Below, piece after piece: positions 45,801 through 54,861 of a stretch of 64,000 nt of DNA. The notes under the pieces are model-generated. The model ran no database searches, had not been told where the DNA came from, and worked only from the letters and a program-made list of their open reading frames with translations. A program made the translations under genes and the position numbers. Each line of letters starts with the position of its first letter. The first letter of the stretch is position 1. Source of the DNA: Mucilaginibacter sp. (GTDB lineage Bacteria; Bacteroidota; Bacteroidia; Sphingobacteriales; Sphingobacteriaceae); NCBI GenBank assembly GCA_030445275.1, contig JAUCSE010000022.1, positions 62,001 to 126,000 on the forward strand, given 5' to 3'.

Positions 45801-46808
45801 TTATAGGTTGGTGTTTAACGGCTCCTGGTAATTAGATACTATATGCAATGAATCATCAAATTGTTTCAGTTGGAGATTATGCTGAAGTTGTTCCAGGTGA
45901 ACCAGGGCATACTGCTGCCTGACATCGTGATTTGCTAAATTGACTTCACCTGCCCATATACGATCATGAAATGTTCTGAAATCTGGTTTGGTCAAATTCA
46001 AATCAATTGGCACACCGGCAGCGGAGCATAACAACATAAAAAAGATGAAGTAAGACATGTGAAACACCTGGCGCATTAAAAAGAAACGAGCGTAATGATA
46101 TTCGTTAACTTCTTTACCAAAATACCTTTTAAGATAATCCTTTTCCTCGCTTTCGTTTGTTACCACAAAATTCGCGACAACTGCCAGGTCTGCATATCGA
46201 TCGTTCAAAAAAGCGGCCTCCCAGTCCACAAGCCATACCCGGTTTCCATCAAAAAGTATATTTTCCGGTTTAAGATCATTGTGACTTGATACTAAATCAG
46301 CCCTGTTACGAGGATAAATATTTTAAATCCGTGCATACAAGTTGAATAGTTCCCCGGTTATGCGCTCAGGCAGTATTTTTGCAGCCCGAAATTTTTGAAT
46401 GAATCCATCTACAGCATCAAGGTAATTCACCCGGTAAGGGAAAAGGGGTAGTGAATGTAAACGCTTCAATAAATCGGGTACCCTCACCATTGCTTCACTT
46501 ATTGGAAAAGCCTTTGTTGCAATGAAATCTGTGATGGAGATCCGATCAGTCAGGCTCGTATACCAAACATGCGGGGCAAGCCCGGCCTTCGCTGCTGTTT
46601 TCATACAGTCGTACCAGTGTGCAGGATCGCTCGTTGCATCTTCGCGGGTAATAATGCGAAGCAGGTATGGTTTTCCCAAAACCACAATTCGAAAAATAAG
46701 GGCAGATGAAAGCCCGACGGTCAGTATACTGATATCTTCAAATTCATTCACTCCAAATGTAGCTTGCAATGCATGTTTTACGGCAGTTTTTTTTGCTTCC
46801 GGAATCAT
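45801..46808 (-). pseudogene. Aminoglycoside/choline-kinase-type phosphotransferase, broken by one in-frame stop
   Basis: The ATG at 46808 opens a kinase-like N-terminal lobe (ISILTVGLSSALIF, then KPYLLRIITRED). A TAA at 46323-46325 ends it after LFNLYARI. Without any frame change the sequence continues NIYPRNRADLVSSHNDLKPENILFDG and WLVDWEAAFLNDRYADL, the catalytic HxDxxxxN loop and metal-binding DFG-like site. The part after the stop has no ATG start before its catalytic loop. Undisrupted, the product would be about 335 residues. A single base change (or a sequencing error) would explain it. Related genes act on aminoglycosides, choline or other small hydroxyl compounds. Confidence 0.85.
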
Positions 46809-47098
46809 AAAAATTAGCAATAAATGTTAATAGGTTGATCAAATATATAGCTGGTTTTACATTTTTTGCCACTCCTTGAGGCATATTTTTATGGCCGTAC
46901 TTTATTAATGATATGAGCATTATCTTAATATAAACCGTTATTTTTAAGTTATAAAAATCCAACCTGACACGCTACTCCAAATGTTATGGGAAAAACAAAT
47001 AGCAATACTGCGTAATACAATTTATGTTTAAACAATTATTCTTGTTTTTTCTTTTATTTATATGTAAATTTATGTGTCCTGCTAAATTATGATAACTC

Positions 47099-47506
47099 AT
47101 GAAAAATGCATGTATTACCGGTTTTGTTATAGGCGTTTTTAGCGGGACCTGGCTGTTTGTGATGCACTCATTTGGCTATTCCAATGCAGGAAATCATGTT
47201 GACCCAATCGAATATCTATCCATTTTAATACCATTAGTAGGGGTTTATATGGGGGTGAAAAGTTATAAAGAAAACGAAAAAGGAAATAGCCTTGGTTTTT
47301 TTGAAGCCCTGTTTCAAAGTTTTAGGATATTGATGATAGGCGGGATGGTTGCATGCCTTGCCGGACTTGTTTATCTTAATTATGTTGATCAGGGGAATAA
47401 CTTCCTGAACTTTTCTGGTCGCTTATTTGGCGGCTTATTGATTGGTATACTGATTTGCGTGGTGGTATCACTTTCCTTGATGAACCGGTCAAGGAAGTTG
47501 GATTAG
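47099..47506 (+). CDS. DUF4199-type membrane protein
   Basis: A 135-residue protein with four predicted membrane helices (about 5-25, 38-52, 72-95 and 105-128). Features shared with DUF4199 proteins are a glycine-containing first helix, VGVYMGVKSYKENEKGN and GFFEALFQSFRI. The role of this family is not known. It ends 8 bp from the end of the convergent FAD oxidoreductase gene and is divergent from the broken phosphotransferase. Confidence 0.7.
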   Translation: MKNACITGFVIGVFSGTWLFVMHSFGYSNAGNHVDPIEYLSILIPLVGVYMGVKSYKENEKGNSLGFFEALFQSFRILMIGGMVACLAGLVYLNYVDQGNNFLNFSGRLFGGLLIGILICVVVSLSLMNRSRKLD

Positions 47507-47514
47507 ATCATCAC

Positions 47515-48717
47515 TTACCTGTTAAACCGGAATATATCAGCATCCGCATTCTTTTTGCCAAGTATAAGATCATGAATAATTCCGGCTGCTATAACGCTAA
47601 ATGTTATACCATTACCTCCAAAACCCAGGGCGAAGAAAGTATTAGGTCTTTGGGCAATTGAACCAATGTAAGGCAAGCCATCTTTTGTTGATGCAAATGC
47701 ACCTGCCCAGCTAAAATCGGGTACCAAAGGTATATGCGGCATCCTTTTTAAAAATGCTTTTTTTAACATCTCTGTTTTTCGATCAATTACTGATGGCAAA
47801 ATATGCGGATGATGAAATGGATCGTCGCGACCACCTATCAGAATACGATTTTCGCTAACCACCCTGAAATACATATATGGGGTTGCCGTTTCCCATATCA
47901 AACTGTTCTTGTACCAAAAGAACTCATCACCTATCGGTTCAGAAACCATGGCATAAGTGGAGTTGATATCGGCAATTTTTTTGGGAACATAATGCAGGCT
48001 TTCATAACCGCATGCAATAACCAGCTTTTTTGCCTTTATGGTTAGGTTATTTGCCGTAAGCAGCGTAACGCCTTGCCGGGTGTGTTCAATATGATTTATG
48101 GCTGTATTGTTGTAAACTTTATGACCAGCATCCTGAAAGTTTTTGAGCAAGGCGTGGGTAAGCAAGTAAGCATCCACTTCGCCTCCATCAACTGAAAGCA
48201 AGGCTGCCGGAGCATCAAAGCCAAATGTTTTCTTTACGTCGGTTTGATTAAGCCACTCTACCTTAAAACCATGCTTTTTACGTAGTTTAAACTCCTCCAG
48301 TAAATTTGCTGTATGGGTTTTAAAGCTGGCATATTGTAAGCTTGGCCTCAGGTGAAAATCAAATGCTGGTTTAAATGACCTGCAGAGATCACCAATATCA
48401 TATATGGCTTTACGGCAAAGTTCATAGCTTTTTACAGCATTGGCTTCGCCAACTAGATGCTTTAATACAGTTAGTGGAGTATCAATTTCATATTGCAAAA
48501 ACGCAGTACTTGCCGCAGTACTGCCCATGCCAGCATGGCTCTTATCAAACACTGTAACTTTTAATCCTGAGTTGCGCAGCTGCCAGGCAGTTAAAGCTGC
48601 ACTAATACCGGCGCCCATAATGGCCACATCAATCTGCAGATTCTGCTGTAAAGAAGGATATGAGGTTACAATACCATTCTTCATTAACCAATAAGGGTGT
48701 TGTTCATAAAGGTTCAT
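47515..48717 (-). CDS. FAD-dependent oxidoreductase (DAO fold)
   Basis: A 400-residue flavoprotein of the D-amino-acid-oxidase/glycine-oxidase fold. The FAD-binding site is IMGAGISAALTAWQLRNSG (about 32-50), with VFDKSHAGMGSTAAST following. The second conserved site is near the end (GLPYIGSIAQRPNTFFALGFGGNG). Members oxidise amino acids, amines or sugars. No specific substrate can be assigned. It has no Rieske domain, unlike some similar proteins that carry one at the C-terminus. It reads toward the DUF4199 gene. Confidence 0.88.
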   Translation of the reverse strand: MNLYEQHPYWLMKNGIVTSYPSLQQNLQIDVAIMGAGISAALTAWQLRNSGLKVTVFDKSHAGMGSTAASTAFLQYEIDTPLTVLKHLVGEANAVKSYELCRKAIYDIGDLCRSFKPAFDFHLRPSLQYASFKTHTANLLEEFKLRKKHGFKVEWLNQTDVKKTFGFDAPAALLSVDGGEVDAYLLTHALLKNFQDAGHKVYNNTAINHIEHTRQGVTLLTANNLTIKAKKLVIACGYESLHYVPKKIADINSTYAMVSEPIGDEFFWYKNSLIWETATPYMYFRVVSENRILIGGRDDPFHHPHILPSVIDRKTEMLKKAFLKRMPHIPLVPDFSWAGAFASTKDGLPYIGSIAQRPNTFFALGFGGNGITFSVIAAGIIHDLILGKKNADADIFRFNR

Positions 48718-48897
48718 ATACTTTTACAGGAGGGTTGTTTGAACAACATGATATGCCATTTAAAGTTTTAACAACCCCGATATCCTTCAAATTACAGCTA
48801 TAATGCCTTGAAAAAGTTAGCGTAAAACTTTTTTTTAAGTTCAAATCTGTGTTAATGAATGTGTTAGCATTTAAGTTGAAAATTCTTTGAAAAAAAG

Positions 48898-48928
48898 TTT
48901 TGCAACTTGATTTAAAATCCTACTTTTG
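48898..48928 (+). promoter_or_regulatory. Promoter of tRNA-Pro (Bacteroidota consensus)
   Basis: A TTG box at 48900-48902 and TACTTTTG at 48921-48928 are separated by 18 bp, an exact match to the TTG / TAnnTTTG promoter of Bacteroidota. The tRNA begins 17 bp after the second box. Confidence 0.85.
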
Positions 48929-48944
48929 CAAACCCAATCGGGAA

Positions 48945-49018
48945 CGGGATGTAGCGTAGCCCGGTATCGCGCCACATTTGGGATGTGGAGGCCGCAGGTT
49001 CGAATCCTGCCATCCCGA
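48945..49018 (+). tRNA. tRNA-Pro, anticodon TGG
   Basis: A 74-nt gene with a 7-bp acceptor stem (CGGGATG at 48945 pairing with CATCCCG at 49011) plus discriminator A. It has a D-arm, an anticodon stem CCACA/TGTGG with loop TTTGGGA (anticodon TGG) and a T-arm containing GGTTCGAATCC. No CCA is encoded. A terminator follows about 25 bp later. Confidence 0.97.
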
Positions 49019-49042
49019 CTAAAAGCGATACCAACAAGTATC

Positions 49043-49077
49043 AAAACCCTGTAGATGTTTCATTTACAGGGTTTTTT
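49043..49077 (+). terminator. Terminator of tRNA-Pro
   Basis: Stem AAAACCCTGTA (49043-49053) pairs with TACAGGGTTTT (49065-49075) around an 11-nt loop and runs into a T-rich tail. Confidence 0.9.
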
Positions 49078-49371
49078 ATTTTTTTTAATCCTTTTCTGTA
49101 TATGCTATTCCATGCTTTATATGAACAAGGCTCAACAGAAACCCGCAGATCAGAATCGTTGCAAATAAAGTTTTTTTGGTTACTTAAGCTCATTTGATGA
49201 ATAGATGTGTCATGACATGGCCTGATAATTTAGTATTTGTTGTAACATCCAATAATTAATTTAGTTTTTTCCTAACAGACAAATAGGTGTAGGTAGAAAA
49301 GATCCGTTTCATGATGTCTGATCAAGGAAACAATCACCCACGTTTCCCGTTATTTTTATTCTAATAAATGT

Positions 49372-50463
49372 ATGAAGAAGAATTGTTTAGGGGTTATGGT
49401 GATCGGGCTGTTGCTGATGGTAGTTGTTGGTTGTGGTTTGATAAAGTCAGTAGGCAGGAATCCCAAGGGTGAAGAGCTTGCCCGGTTGGATACGCTAGCT
49501 AATTACAAAAACGGCAGTTTCGAAAATTTGGCAGAACAAGCTGATTCGGCAAATAGGCACAACCGATGGCTTTTTTTGCGCCATCGTCCTAAAACTATAA
49601 GGCCTTCTTCCGCACTGCCATGGGTTAAAACTGATCTGAAGACACTGGCTGCCCCTGCACCAACAGTTGTCTGGTTCGGGCATTCGTCGTTGCTGATCAA
49701 AACCGGGCAGGGGAATATACTCATCGATCCTATTTTTAGTAACCATGCCGGACCGGTACCCGGATTGGTTACGGCATTTCCGGGCACTAAGCATTATCAT
49801 GCCGGGGATATGCCGCCTATCGATGTGCTGATCATCTCCCATGATCATTATGATCACCTGGATTATCGCACCCTGAAAAAATTAAAAGACAATATTAAAA
49901 TCGCAGTAGTGCCAATGGGGGTTGGTTCAGATTTGGTATACTGGGGGTTTGATCCAAAAAAAATCATCGAACTAAACTGGAACCAATCGGTCACGCTGCC
50001 CGGTGGACTCCATGTAACCGCTACACAGACGCAGCATCGCAGCAACCGTACGTATAACCGGGAAAATAAAACACTTTGGGCATCATACGTGATACAAATA
50101 GGTAAATATAGGTTGTTTTATGGTGGCGATGGTGGCTTTGGGGCTTATTTTAAGCAGATTGGAAAGCGATATGGTCCATTCGACCTGGCCCTGCTGGAAT
50201 GCGGGCAATACAGTCCGAATTGGCCATGGACTCACCTATGGTTTGGGCAAGCTGCCCAGGCCGCCGTTGATTTACGTGCCCGCTTGCTGCAACCTATTCA
50301 CTGGGCCAAGTTTGTGGAAGCTGATCAGCCCTGGAACGAGCCTATAAAAAGACTGTTGCCAGCTGCTGAAAAGCTAGGGGTTCAGGTAAATGTTCCGCGT
50401 ATAGGAGAGCCTTATACTTTAGGTGATCCGCCGGAGAAACTAGTTTGGTGGGATTTTGAATGA
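49372..50463 (+). CDS. Metallo-beta-lactamase-fold lipoprotein hydrolase (NAPE-PLD/UlaG-like)
   Basis: A 363-residue protein with a lipoprotein signal ending VVVGC (cysteine near 21). The metal-binding HxHxDH motif is SHDHYDHLD (about 155-163), preceded by VVWFGHSSLLIKTG and NILIDPIFSNHAGP, a combination typical of the NAPE-PLD/UlaG-like branch. Later metal ligands are in QTQHRSNR and YGGDGGFG, and in IHWAKF. The substrate could be a phosphodiester or lactone-like compound. Lipid attachment places it in the envelope. Confidence 0.88.
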   Translation: MKKNCLGVMVIGLLLMVVVGCGLIKSVGRNPKGEELARLDTLANYKNGSFENLAEQADSANRHNRWLFLRHRPKTIRPSSALPWVKTDLKTLAAPAPTVVWFGHSSLLIKTGQGNILIDPIFSNHAGPVPGLVTAFPGTKHYHAGDMPPIDVLIISHDHYDHLDYRTLKKLKDNIKIAVVPMGVGSDLVYWGFDPKKIIELNWNQSVTLPGGLHVTATQTQHRSNRTYNRENKTLWASYVIQIGKYRLFYGGDGGFGAYFKQIGKRYGPFDLALLECGQYSPNWPWTHLWFGQAAQAAVDLRARLLQPIHWAKFVEADQPWNEPIKRLLPAAEKLGVQVNVPRIGEPYTLGDPPEKLVWWDFE

Positions 50464-50509
50464 ATTATGGGCTGATGACCGGCAGTCATGCCTTTAGATT
50501 ACCTCTAAT

Positions 50510-50614
50510 ACAAAAACAAAAAACCTCAACGCTTTCGATTTGAGGCTTTTAACTTAAGTAGGTAGCCGATTTAGAAACTGACATAATTTGTAGAAACCAA
50601 AAAGACACGATTGT
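50510..50614 (-). ncRNA. Possible short transcription unit or gene remnant on the minus strand
   Basis: Read leftward, TATATTTG (50628-50621) is an exact match to the TAnnTTTG promoter box. An ATG at 50584 opens only 11 codons, and a hairpin with a T-run (50524-50545) would stop transcription after about 100 nt. It could be a small RNA, a leader peptide or the leftover of a deleted gene. No clear TTG box sits at the right distance, so support is weak. The surrounding 326-bp gap holds nothing else recognised. Confidence 0.2.
50522..50550. terminator. Terminator hairpin after the metallo-hydrolase gene
   Basis: CCTCAA (50524-50529) pairs with TTGAGG (50540-50545). It is flanked by A-rich sequence on the left and TTTT on the right, so it can terminate in both directions. 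It lies about 60 bp after the hydrolase stop. Confidence 0.65.
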
Positions 50615-50789
50615 CACTTGCAAATATAAAGTTACTTTACCTATTTGTAAATATTGGTTGAAAGTGATGTAATAGGTGGCAGGAGAGTCTTAACGGAGTT
50701 ATCCAGGGAATTGTATCGCATAACTATTAAGGTCGCAATTATTGCGGATAATTCTTTAATCAGTTCCATTGGTCGGATATGTAACCCTA

Positions 50790-52007
50790 TTATGCCAATG
50801 CCTGCCGTTTGGAACGGATAACTTTTTGATTGTTTTTATAAAGGATTAACATCACAATGATGGAAATGATAATAAGGATCAAATAGCCGTAACTTAAATT
50901 TCGTTCATCTTTCGCTGGAAAATTGTTAACGATGCCATAGCTGAGCAGGGAAATCACCATATAACTCATACCACCAGTTAAACCGCCTGCAATCCCAGCA
51001 TTTTTGGGAAATAAGCCTAGACAATAGGCAAAATAATTGTTAAAAGTAAAACCTGCACAAATATGTATAATAAAGGCAAAAAAGATCAAGGTATATAAAT
51101 CGGCCATAGAATCAATGCTGATCATCATGGCGATTACAAAAAAGAACTGGAGCGTTAAGTTGAAAATTATCTTTTTTATAAACGGCCGCTCAATAGTTGC
51201 CTTACCGATAAAGCCTCCAATCATCCAGGCAAACCCCAAAATAAGGGAGCTATAACCTGCAACCACAGGTGAATAATTTAAATGATGTTCAATTATAAAG
51301 GATCCGGTCATATTGTAAACCATCACCATGCAGTAAGCAAGGCCCAGCATAACAATCCCAAGTGTAAAGCTTGTTGTTTTAACCATGCTTAAATAAATTA
51401 CTGCTATTTTACGGAGATTAAATGAAGTAAGATTTTTCAGAGTTTCTCCGCTGAAAATAAATTCTAGTATTGCGAACGCTAATGCAAAGCAAGCCAAAAA
51501 ATAAAAATTGGATTCCCATCCAAAGACGGACTGCAAATAGCCGCCAACAAAGGGAGCCACGATTGGGCCGGTAGACCAAATAATGGAAAACAAACTCAGA
51601 CAATTTTTTAGTTTTTCACCGGTAAATGAGTCAACAAAATATGCCCTTTTCGCAACCACAATAGCACCAACCGCAAGCCCGTGTATGATCCGCATCAGGT
51701 AAATGACAAAGATATCGTGTACCAAAGCGATTACCAGGCTTGAAGCGGCAAGAATCAATAAACAGATCAAACCGATTTTATACCGGCCGAAACTGTCTAG
51801 TATACTTCCTATAAAAAGCTGTGAAATTCCGTAGCTGATTAAATAGATACTTAAGGTTAGCTGCACCTGAATACTGCTGATATGCAGTGCTTCCGCCATA
51901 TTGGGAAATGAAGGCAAGTAAACATCTGTTGTAAAACCGGATAAGGGGATCAGGCCAAAAGCCAGCAGCGTAGCAATTCCGCTATGCTTTTTCTGTAATT
52001 TTTTCAT
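50790..52007 (-). CDS. MFS efflux transporter, Bcr/CflA type
   Basis: A 405-residue protein with twelve predicted membrane helices. Motif PLSGFTTDVYLPSFPNMA and the loop-2 motif GSILDSFGRYKIGL, followed by RIIHGLAVGAIVV, mark a drug:proton antiporter of the 12-helix Bcr/CflA group. Such pumps export chloramphenicol, bicyclomycin or related toxic molecules. The substrate here is unknown. It lies 133 bp after the AraC regulator gene in the same direction and is probably controlled by it. Confidence 0.9.
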   Translation of the reverse strand: MKKLQKKHSGIATLLAFGLIPLSGFTTDVYLPSFPNMAEALHISSIQVQLTLSIYLISYGISQLFIGSILDSFGRYKIGLICLLILAASSLVIALVHDIFVIYLMRIIHGLAVGAIVVAKRAYFVDSFTGEKLKNCLSLFSIIWSTGPIVAPFVGGYLQSVFGWESNFYFLACFALAFAILEFIFSGETLKNLTSFNLRKIAVIYLSMVKTTSFTLGIVMLGLAYCMVMVYNMTGSFIIEHHLNYSPVVAGYSSLILGFAWMIGGFIGKATIERPFIKKIIFNLTLQFFFVIAMMISIDSMADLYTLIFFAFIIHICAGFTFNNYFAYCLGLFPKNAGIAGGLTGGMSYMVISLLSYGIVNNFPAKDERNLSYGYLILIIISIIVMLILYKNNQKVIRSKRQALA

Positions 52008-52139
52008 TTATCTGTCGATGAACAAATTCAGTGTGCTGACTTTGACAAGTTCTATTTGCGTCCACTGAAAATTATTCAACAAATTTAAGCTCGCTGAATG
52101 TTATTTTGTTAGCCTAAATCAAACTGATAATTATAAAAA

Positions 52140-53033
52140 TCAAACCAATCGGTAGGAAGAGGGGCTAATTCCCTCCTGTTTTTTGAAAAACTTATTGAAG
52201 TGGACCTGGTCATCAAAGCCCAGCGCATATCCAATTTCCGATATATTCCACCTCGTGTGCTTAAGCAGGATTTTTGCCTCTGAATTGATCCGGTCATAAA
52301 TAAACTCGCTTGTTGTCCGTCCGGTTGATTTTTTAACGATCCTGTTGAGATAGTTTACATGAACAGCAAGCTTGTCAGCAAAATCTTTAGGGGTACGCAA
52401 GGAGAGTCTTTCGGAGCTGAACTCAACAAGAAACTGTTGCTCCAGCATTTCAATAAACTGGGAAGTAATCCTGGTTCCGGCATCAGTAGAATGGAATTGA
52501 TTGTTAAGCTGGCCTGTTTTCATGGCAAGAAACAATAATTGACTGATATAGCTCCTAATTAGTTCGTATTTAAATATATAAGAGGTGCATATCTCTTTGC
52601 ACATTCGCTGAAAAACCGGCTCTACTTCTTCGTATTCCTCATCGTTAAGTTGATAAAAAGGTATAACTCCGGGAGCAAAGAGGGGAAGTTTACTTAAATT
52701 AAGCCTGAAGTTTTCTTTGTAGAACTCTTCTTTAAATACACAAAAATAGCCTGTCGTGTCACTGCTGACGGCATCGTAGGAATACGGAATCTGTGGATGA
52801 AAAAACATAAGGGTTTTGCCTTTCACCGAGATGCTTTTATCACCGTAATAAAATACATTTTCGCCAATATACAGCATTATTTTATAAAAATTTCGTCTGA
52901 CATGTTGTGGCAACGACTGCTCGCGGCGAGACCGATCTTCTATGCGAAAGACATTAAATTGCCCAATTGCTCTACTCAGATGATCAGGAAGGCCATCAAA
53001 CTTATAATTATAAAACTCTTCCAGCGACTCCAT
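52140..53033 (-). CDS. AraC-family transcriptional regulator
   Basis: A 297-residue protein with an N-terminal effector/cupin-like half (about 20-160) and a C-terminal AraC domain with two helix-turn-helices (about 200-295). Recognisable parts are DFADKLAVHVNYLNRIVKKSTG and the second motif WNISEIGYALGFDDQVHFNKFFKKQEGISPSSYR (quoted as SEIGYALGF and FNKFFKK). It is divergent from gabD and upstream of the MFS gene, so it may regulate either or both. The effector is not known. Confidence 0.92.
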   Translation of the reverse strand: MESLEEFYNYKFDGLPDHLSRAIGQFNVFRIEDRSRREQSLPQHVRRNFYKIMLYIGENVFYYGDKSISVKGKTLMFFHPQIPYSYDAVSSDTTGYFCVFKEEFYKENFRLNLSKLPLFAPGVIPFYQLNDEEYEEVEPVFQRMCKEICTSYIFKYELIRSYISQLLFLAMKTGQLNNQFHSTDAGTRITSQFIEMLEQQFLVEFSSERLSLRTPKDFADKLAVHVNYLNRIVKKSTGRTTSEFIYDRINSEAKILLKHTRWNISEIGYALGFDDQVHFNKFFKKQEGISPSSYRLV

Positions 53034-53177
53034 TTTACAAAAGCATTAAGTACTAATTTGTAAAAGTAGAAACTTTTTTATAAAAATGCTAAAAGCGATT
53101 TTGAATTGGAATTTAATATGGATTAACGTGATCGTGTAGTTTGATTTTTACAAACATCGGTTTGATTCTGTCTAACG

Positions 53178-53203
53178 TTGTGCTCATTACCAGGGTACTT
53201 TTG
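53178..53203 (+). promoter_or_regulatory. Likely promoter of the aldehyde dehydrogenase gene
   Basis: TACTTTTG (53196-53203) matches TAnnTTTG and lies 24 bp before the start. A TTG at 53178-53180 is 15 bp upstream, a little closer than usual. TTTGATT occurs twice (about 53138 and 53161) and could be part of a regulator site. Confidence 0.5.
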
Positions 53204-53227
53204 TGCTATTAAACAATTCATATAAAA

Positions 53228-54616
53228 ATGAAAACAATTAAAGTTTATAATCCATCAACAGGAAGTCTGATTGATGAATGTGCCGACATGAGCGAGTCGG
53301 ATGTAAAAATAGCCATTGACCGTACCGTCAATGCCTTTCCTGACTGGTCAAAGAAACTGGCATCCGAAAGATCTGTTCTATTACGTAATTGGTACGAACT
53401 GGTTAAAGCAGATAAAGAAGCATTCGCCAAGCTGATGACACAAGAAAATGGTAAATGCTTATCTGAATCCCGTGGTGAGATTGATTATGGTTTAGGTTTT
53501 ATTGAATGGTATGCTGAGGAAGGTAAACGTGTATATGGCGATACCATACCTACGCATGACCCTAACGGTGCAGTAGTCGTTACCAAGGAACCCATTGGTC
53601 CTACCGCTTCCATTACCCCATGGAACTTTCCTTTTATGATGATCGCCCGAAAAATTGCTACTGCATTAGCAGCTGGTTGCACGATGATCATTAAACCTGC
53701 GGAAGACACTCCATTAACCGCTTATAAACTTTTGGAATATGCACGTACTGCCGGTATTCCTGAAGGCGTATTTGAAGTGGTGACCGGAGATCCCAAAATG
53801 ATCGGTCCGCTATTTACCGGCGATTCAAGAATCAAAAAAATTTCGTTTACAGGATCCACTCAAATTGGTAAGTTATTAGCTGAACAAAGTGCAAACACGC
53901 TTAAAAAGCTGACTATGGAACTTGGCGGTAATGCTCCTTTTATCATATTTGATGATGCTCAAATTGAGAATGCAGTAAAGGGTTTAGTAAGTGCCAAGTT
54001 GCGAAACTCTGGTCAGGTATGTATTTCACCTAACCGTGTTTATGTACAGGGCGCCTGTTTTGATAAAGTCATTGGATTGCTTACTGATGCTGTTTCAAAA
54101 ATAAAAGTGGAGGATGGTCTCCGTGAAGAATTTGTCGTAGGGCCACTTATTAATCAAAAAGCCATTGATAAGGTATCTGCATTGGTTAATAAGACTATTG
54201 AACAAGGTGGCAAAATTGCTCTTGGTGGGAAAAATGATGAAAAAGGTGGTCTATTTTATGAGCCTACAATATTAACTGATCTTACTGATAATATGGATAT
54301 TCATAATACCGAAATTTTCGGACCCGTTTTTGCTGTATATTCTTTTGACACTGAAGAAGAAGTTATCTCCCGTGCAAACGATACAGAATATGGCCTGGTA
54401 TCTTATGCTTATACAGAAAACCTGGGTCGTGCCTTCAGACTTTCACAACGAATCAAATCTGGTATGGTAGTATTGAACAGCGGATCTGTAGGAACAGCCT
54501 CTGTGCCATTTGGAGGTGTTAAAGAATCAGGGTATGGTAGAGAGGGGAGCTACTACGGAATTGAAGAGTACGTGGAAGTGAAATATACTTTGTTCTCTGG
54601 TTTAAATTTGCAGTAA
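53228..54616 (+). CDS. gabD: Succinate-semialdehyde dehydrogenase (NAD(P)-dependent)
   Basis: A 462-residue aldehyde dehydrogenase with ITPWNFPFMM (about 136), the catalytic glutamate in LTMELGGNAP (about 231) and the nucleophilic cysteine in SGQVCISPNR (about 265). GCTMIIKPAEDTP and SFTGSTQIGKLL complete the GabD-type pattern. It oxidises succinate semialdehyde to succinate, linking 4-aminobutyrate breakdown to the citrate cycle. No aminotransferase (gabT) is next to it, so another aldehyde is possible. It is divergent from an AraC-type regulator. Confidence 0.88.
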   Translation: MKTIKVYNPSTGSLIDECADMSESDVKIAIDRTVNAFPDWSKKLASERSVLLRNWYELVKADKEAFAKLMTQENGKCLSESRGEIDYGLGFIEWYAEEGKRVYGDTIPTHDPNGAVVVTKEPIGPTASITPWNFPFMMIARKIATALAAGCTMIIKPAEDTPLTAYKLLEYARTAGIPEGVFEVVTGDPKMIGPLFTGDSRIKKISFTGSTQIGKLLAEQSANTLKKLTMELGGNAPFIIFDDAQIENAVKGLVSAKLRNSGQVCISPNRVYVQGACFDKVIGLLTDAVSKIKVEDGLREEFVVGPLINQKAIDKVSALVNKTIEQGGKIALGGKNDEKGGLFYEPTILTDLTDNMDIHNTEIFGPVFAVYSFDTEEEVISRANDTEYGLVSYAYTENLGRAFRLSQRIKSGMVVLNSGSVGTASVPFGGVKESGYGREGSYYGIEEYVEVKYTLFSGLNLQ

Positions 54617-54637
54617 TAGTTATGATCATAATTGAAT

Positions 54638-54677
54638 CCCACAAGGACGTTTCAAACTCAACCTTGTGGGGTTTTTT
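54638..54677 (+). terminator. Terminator of the aldehyde dehydrogenase gene
   Basis: CCCACAAGG (54638-54646) pairs with CCTTGTGGG (54662-54670) and is followed by GTTTTTT. It lies 22 bp after the stop. Confidence 0.92.
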
Positions 54678-54861
54678 ATGACCGTTTTTAAAACAAAAAA
54701 ATAGTGTAGCTTACTATTTGAACTTCACATTATACTTGCATAAATTCAATTTAGAAATTTGCTGCTTGCGAAAGTTGCCATACTAAAGCTCCAATCACAT
54801 CAAACAAAAATAAATCACCCAAAATACAACCTATTCAATTTTTACTTATTTTACCCGGGCA

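Noticed and set aside
45801..46229. A separate gene starting GTG at 46229
   Set aside because: That codon is the valine of WLVDWEA inside the kinase metal site; the conserved catalytic loop lies just upstream in the same frame.
46323..46820. A separate 165-residue protein from a TTG start at 46820
   Set aside because: The ATG at 46808 is the better start, and the frame continues after a single stop into the kinase catalytic loop, so it is one broken gene rather than two genes.
49043..49077. Attachment-site duplication next to tRNA-Pro
   Set aside because: The inverted repeat here is a normal terminator, and the tRNA 3' end is not repeated elsewhere in the window as far as could be read.
48985..49197. 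70-residue frame overlapping the tRNA-Pro gene
   Set aside because: Its first part translates the tRNA itself and the rest the terminator; not coding.
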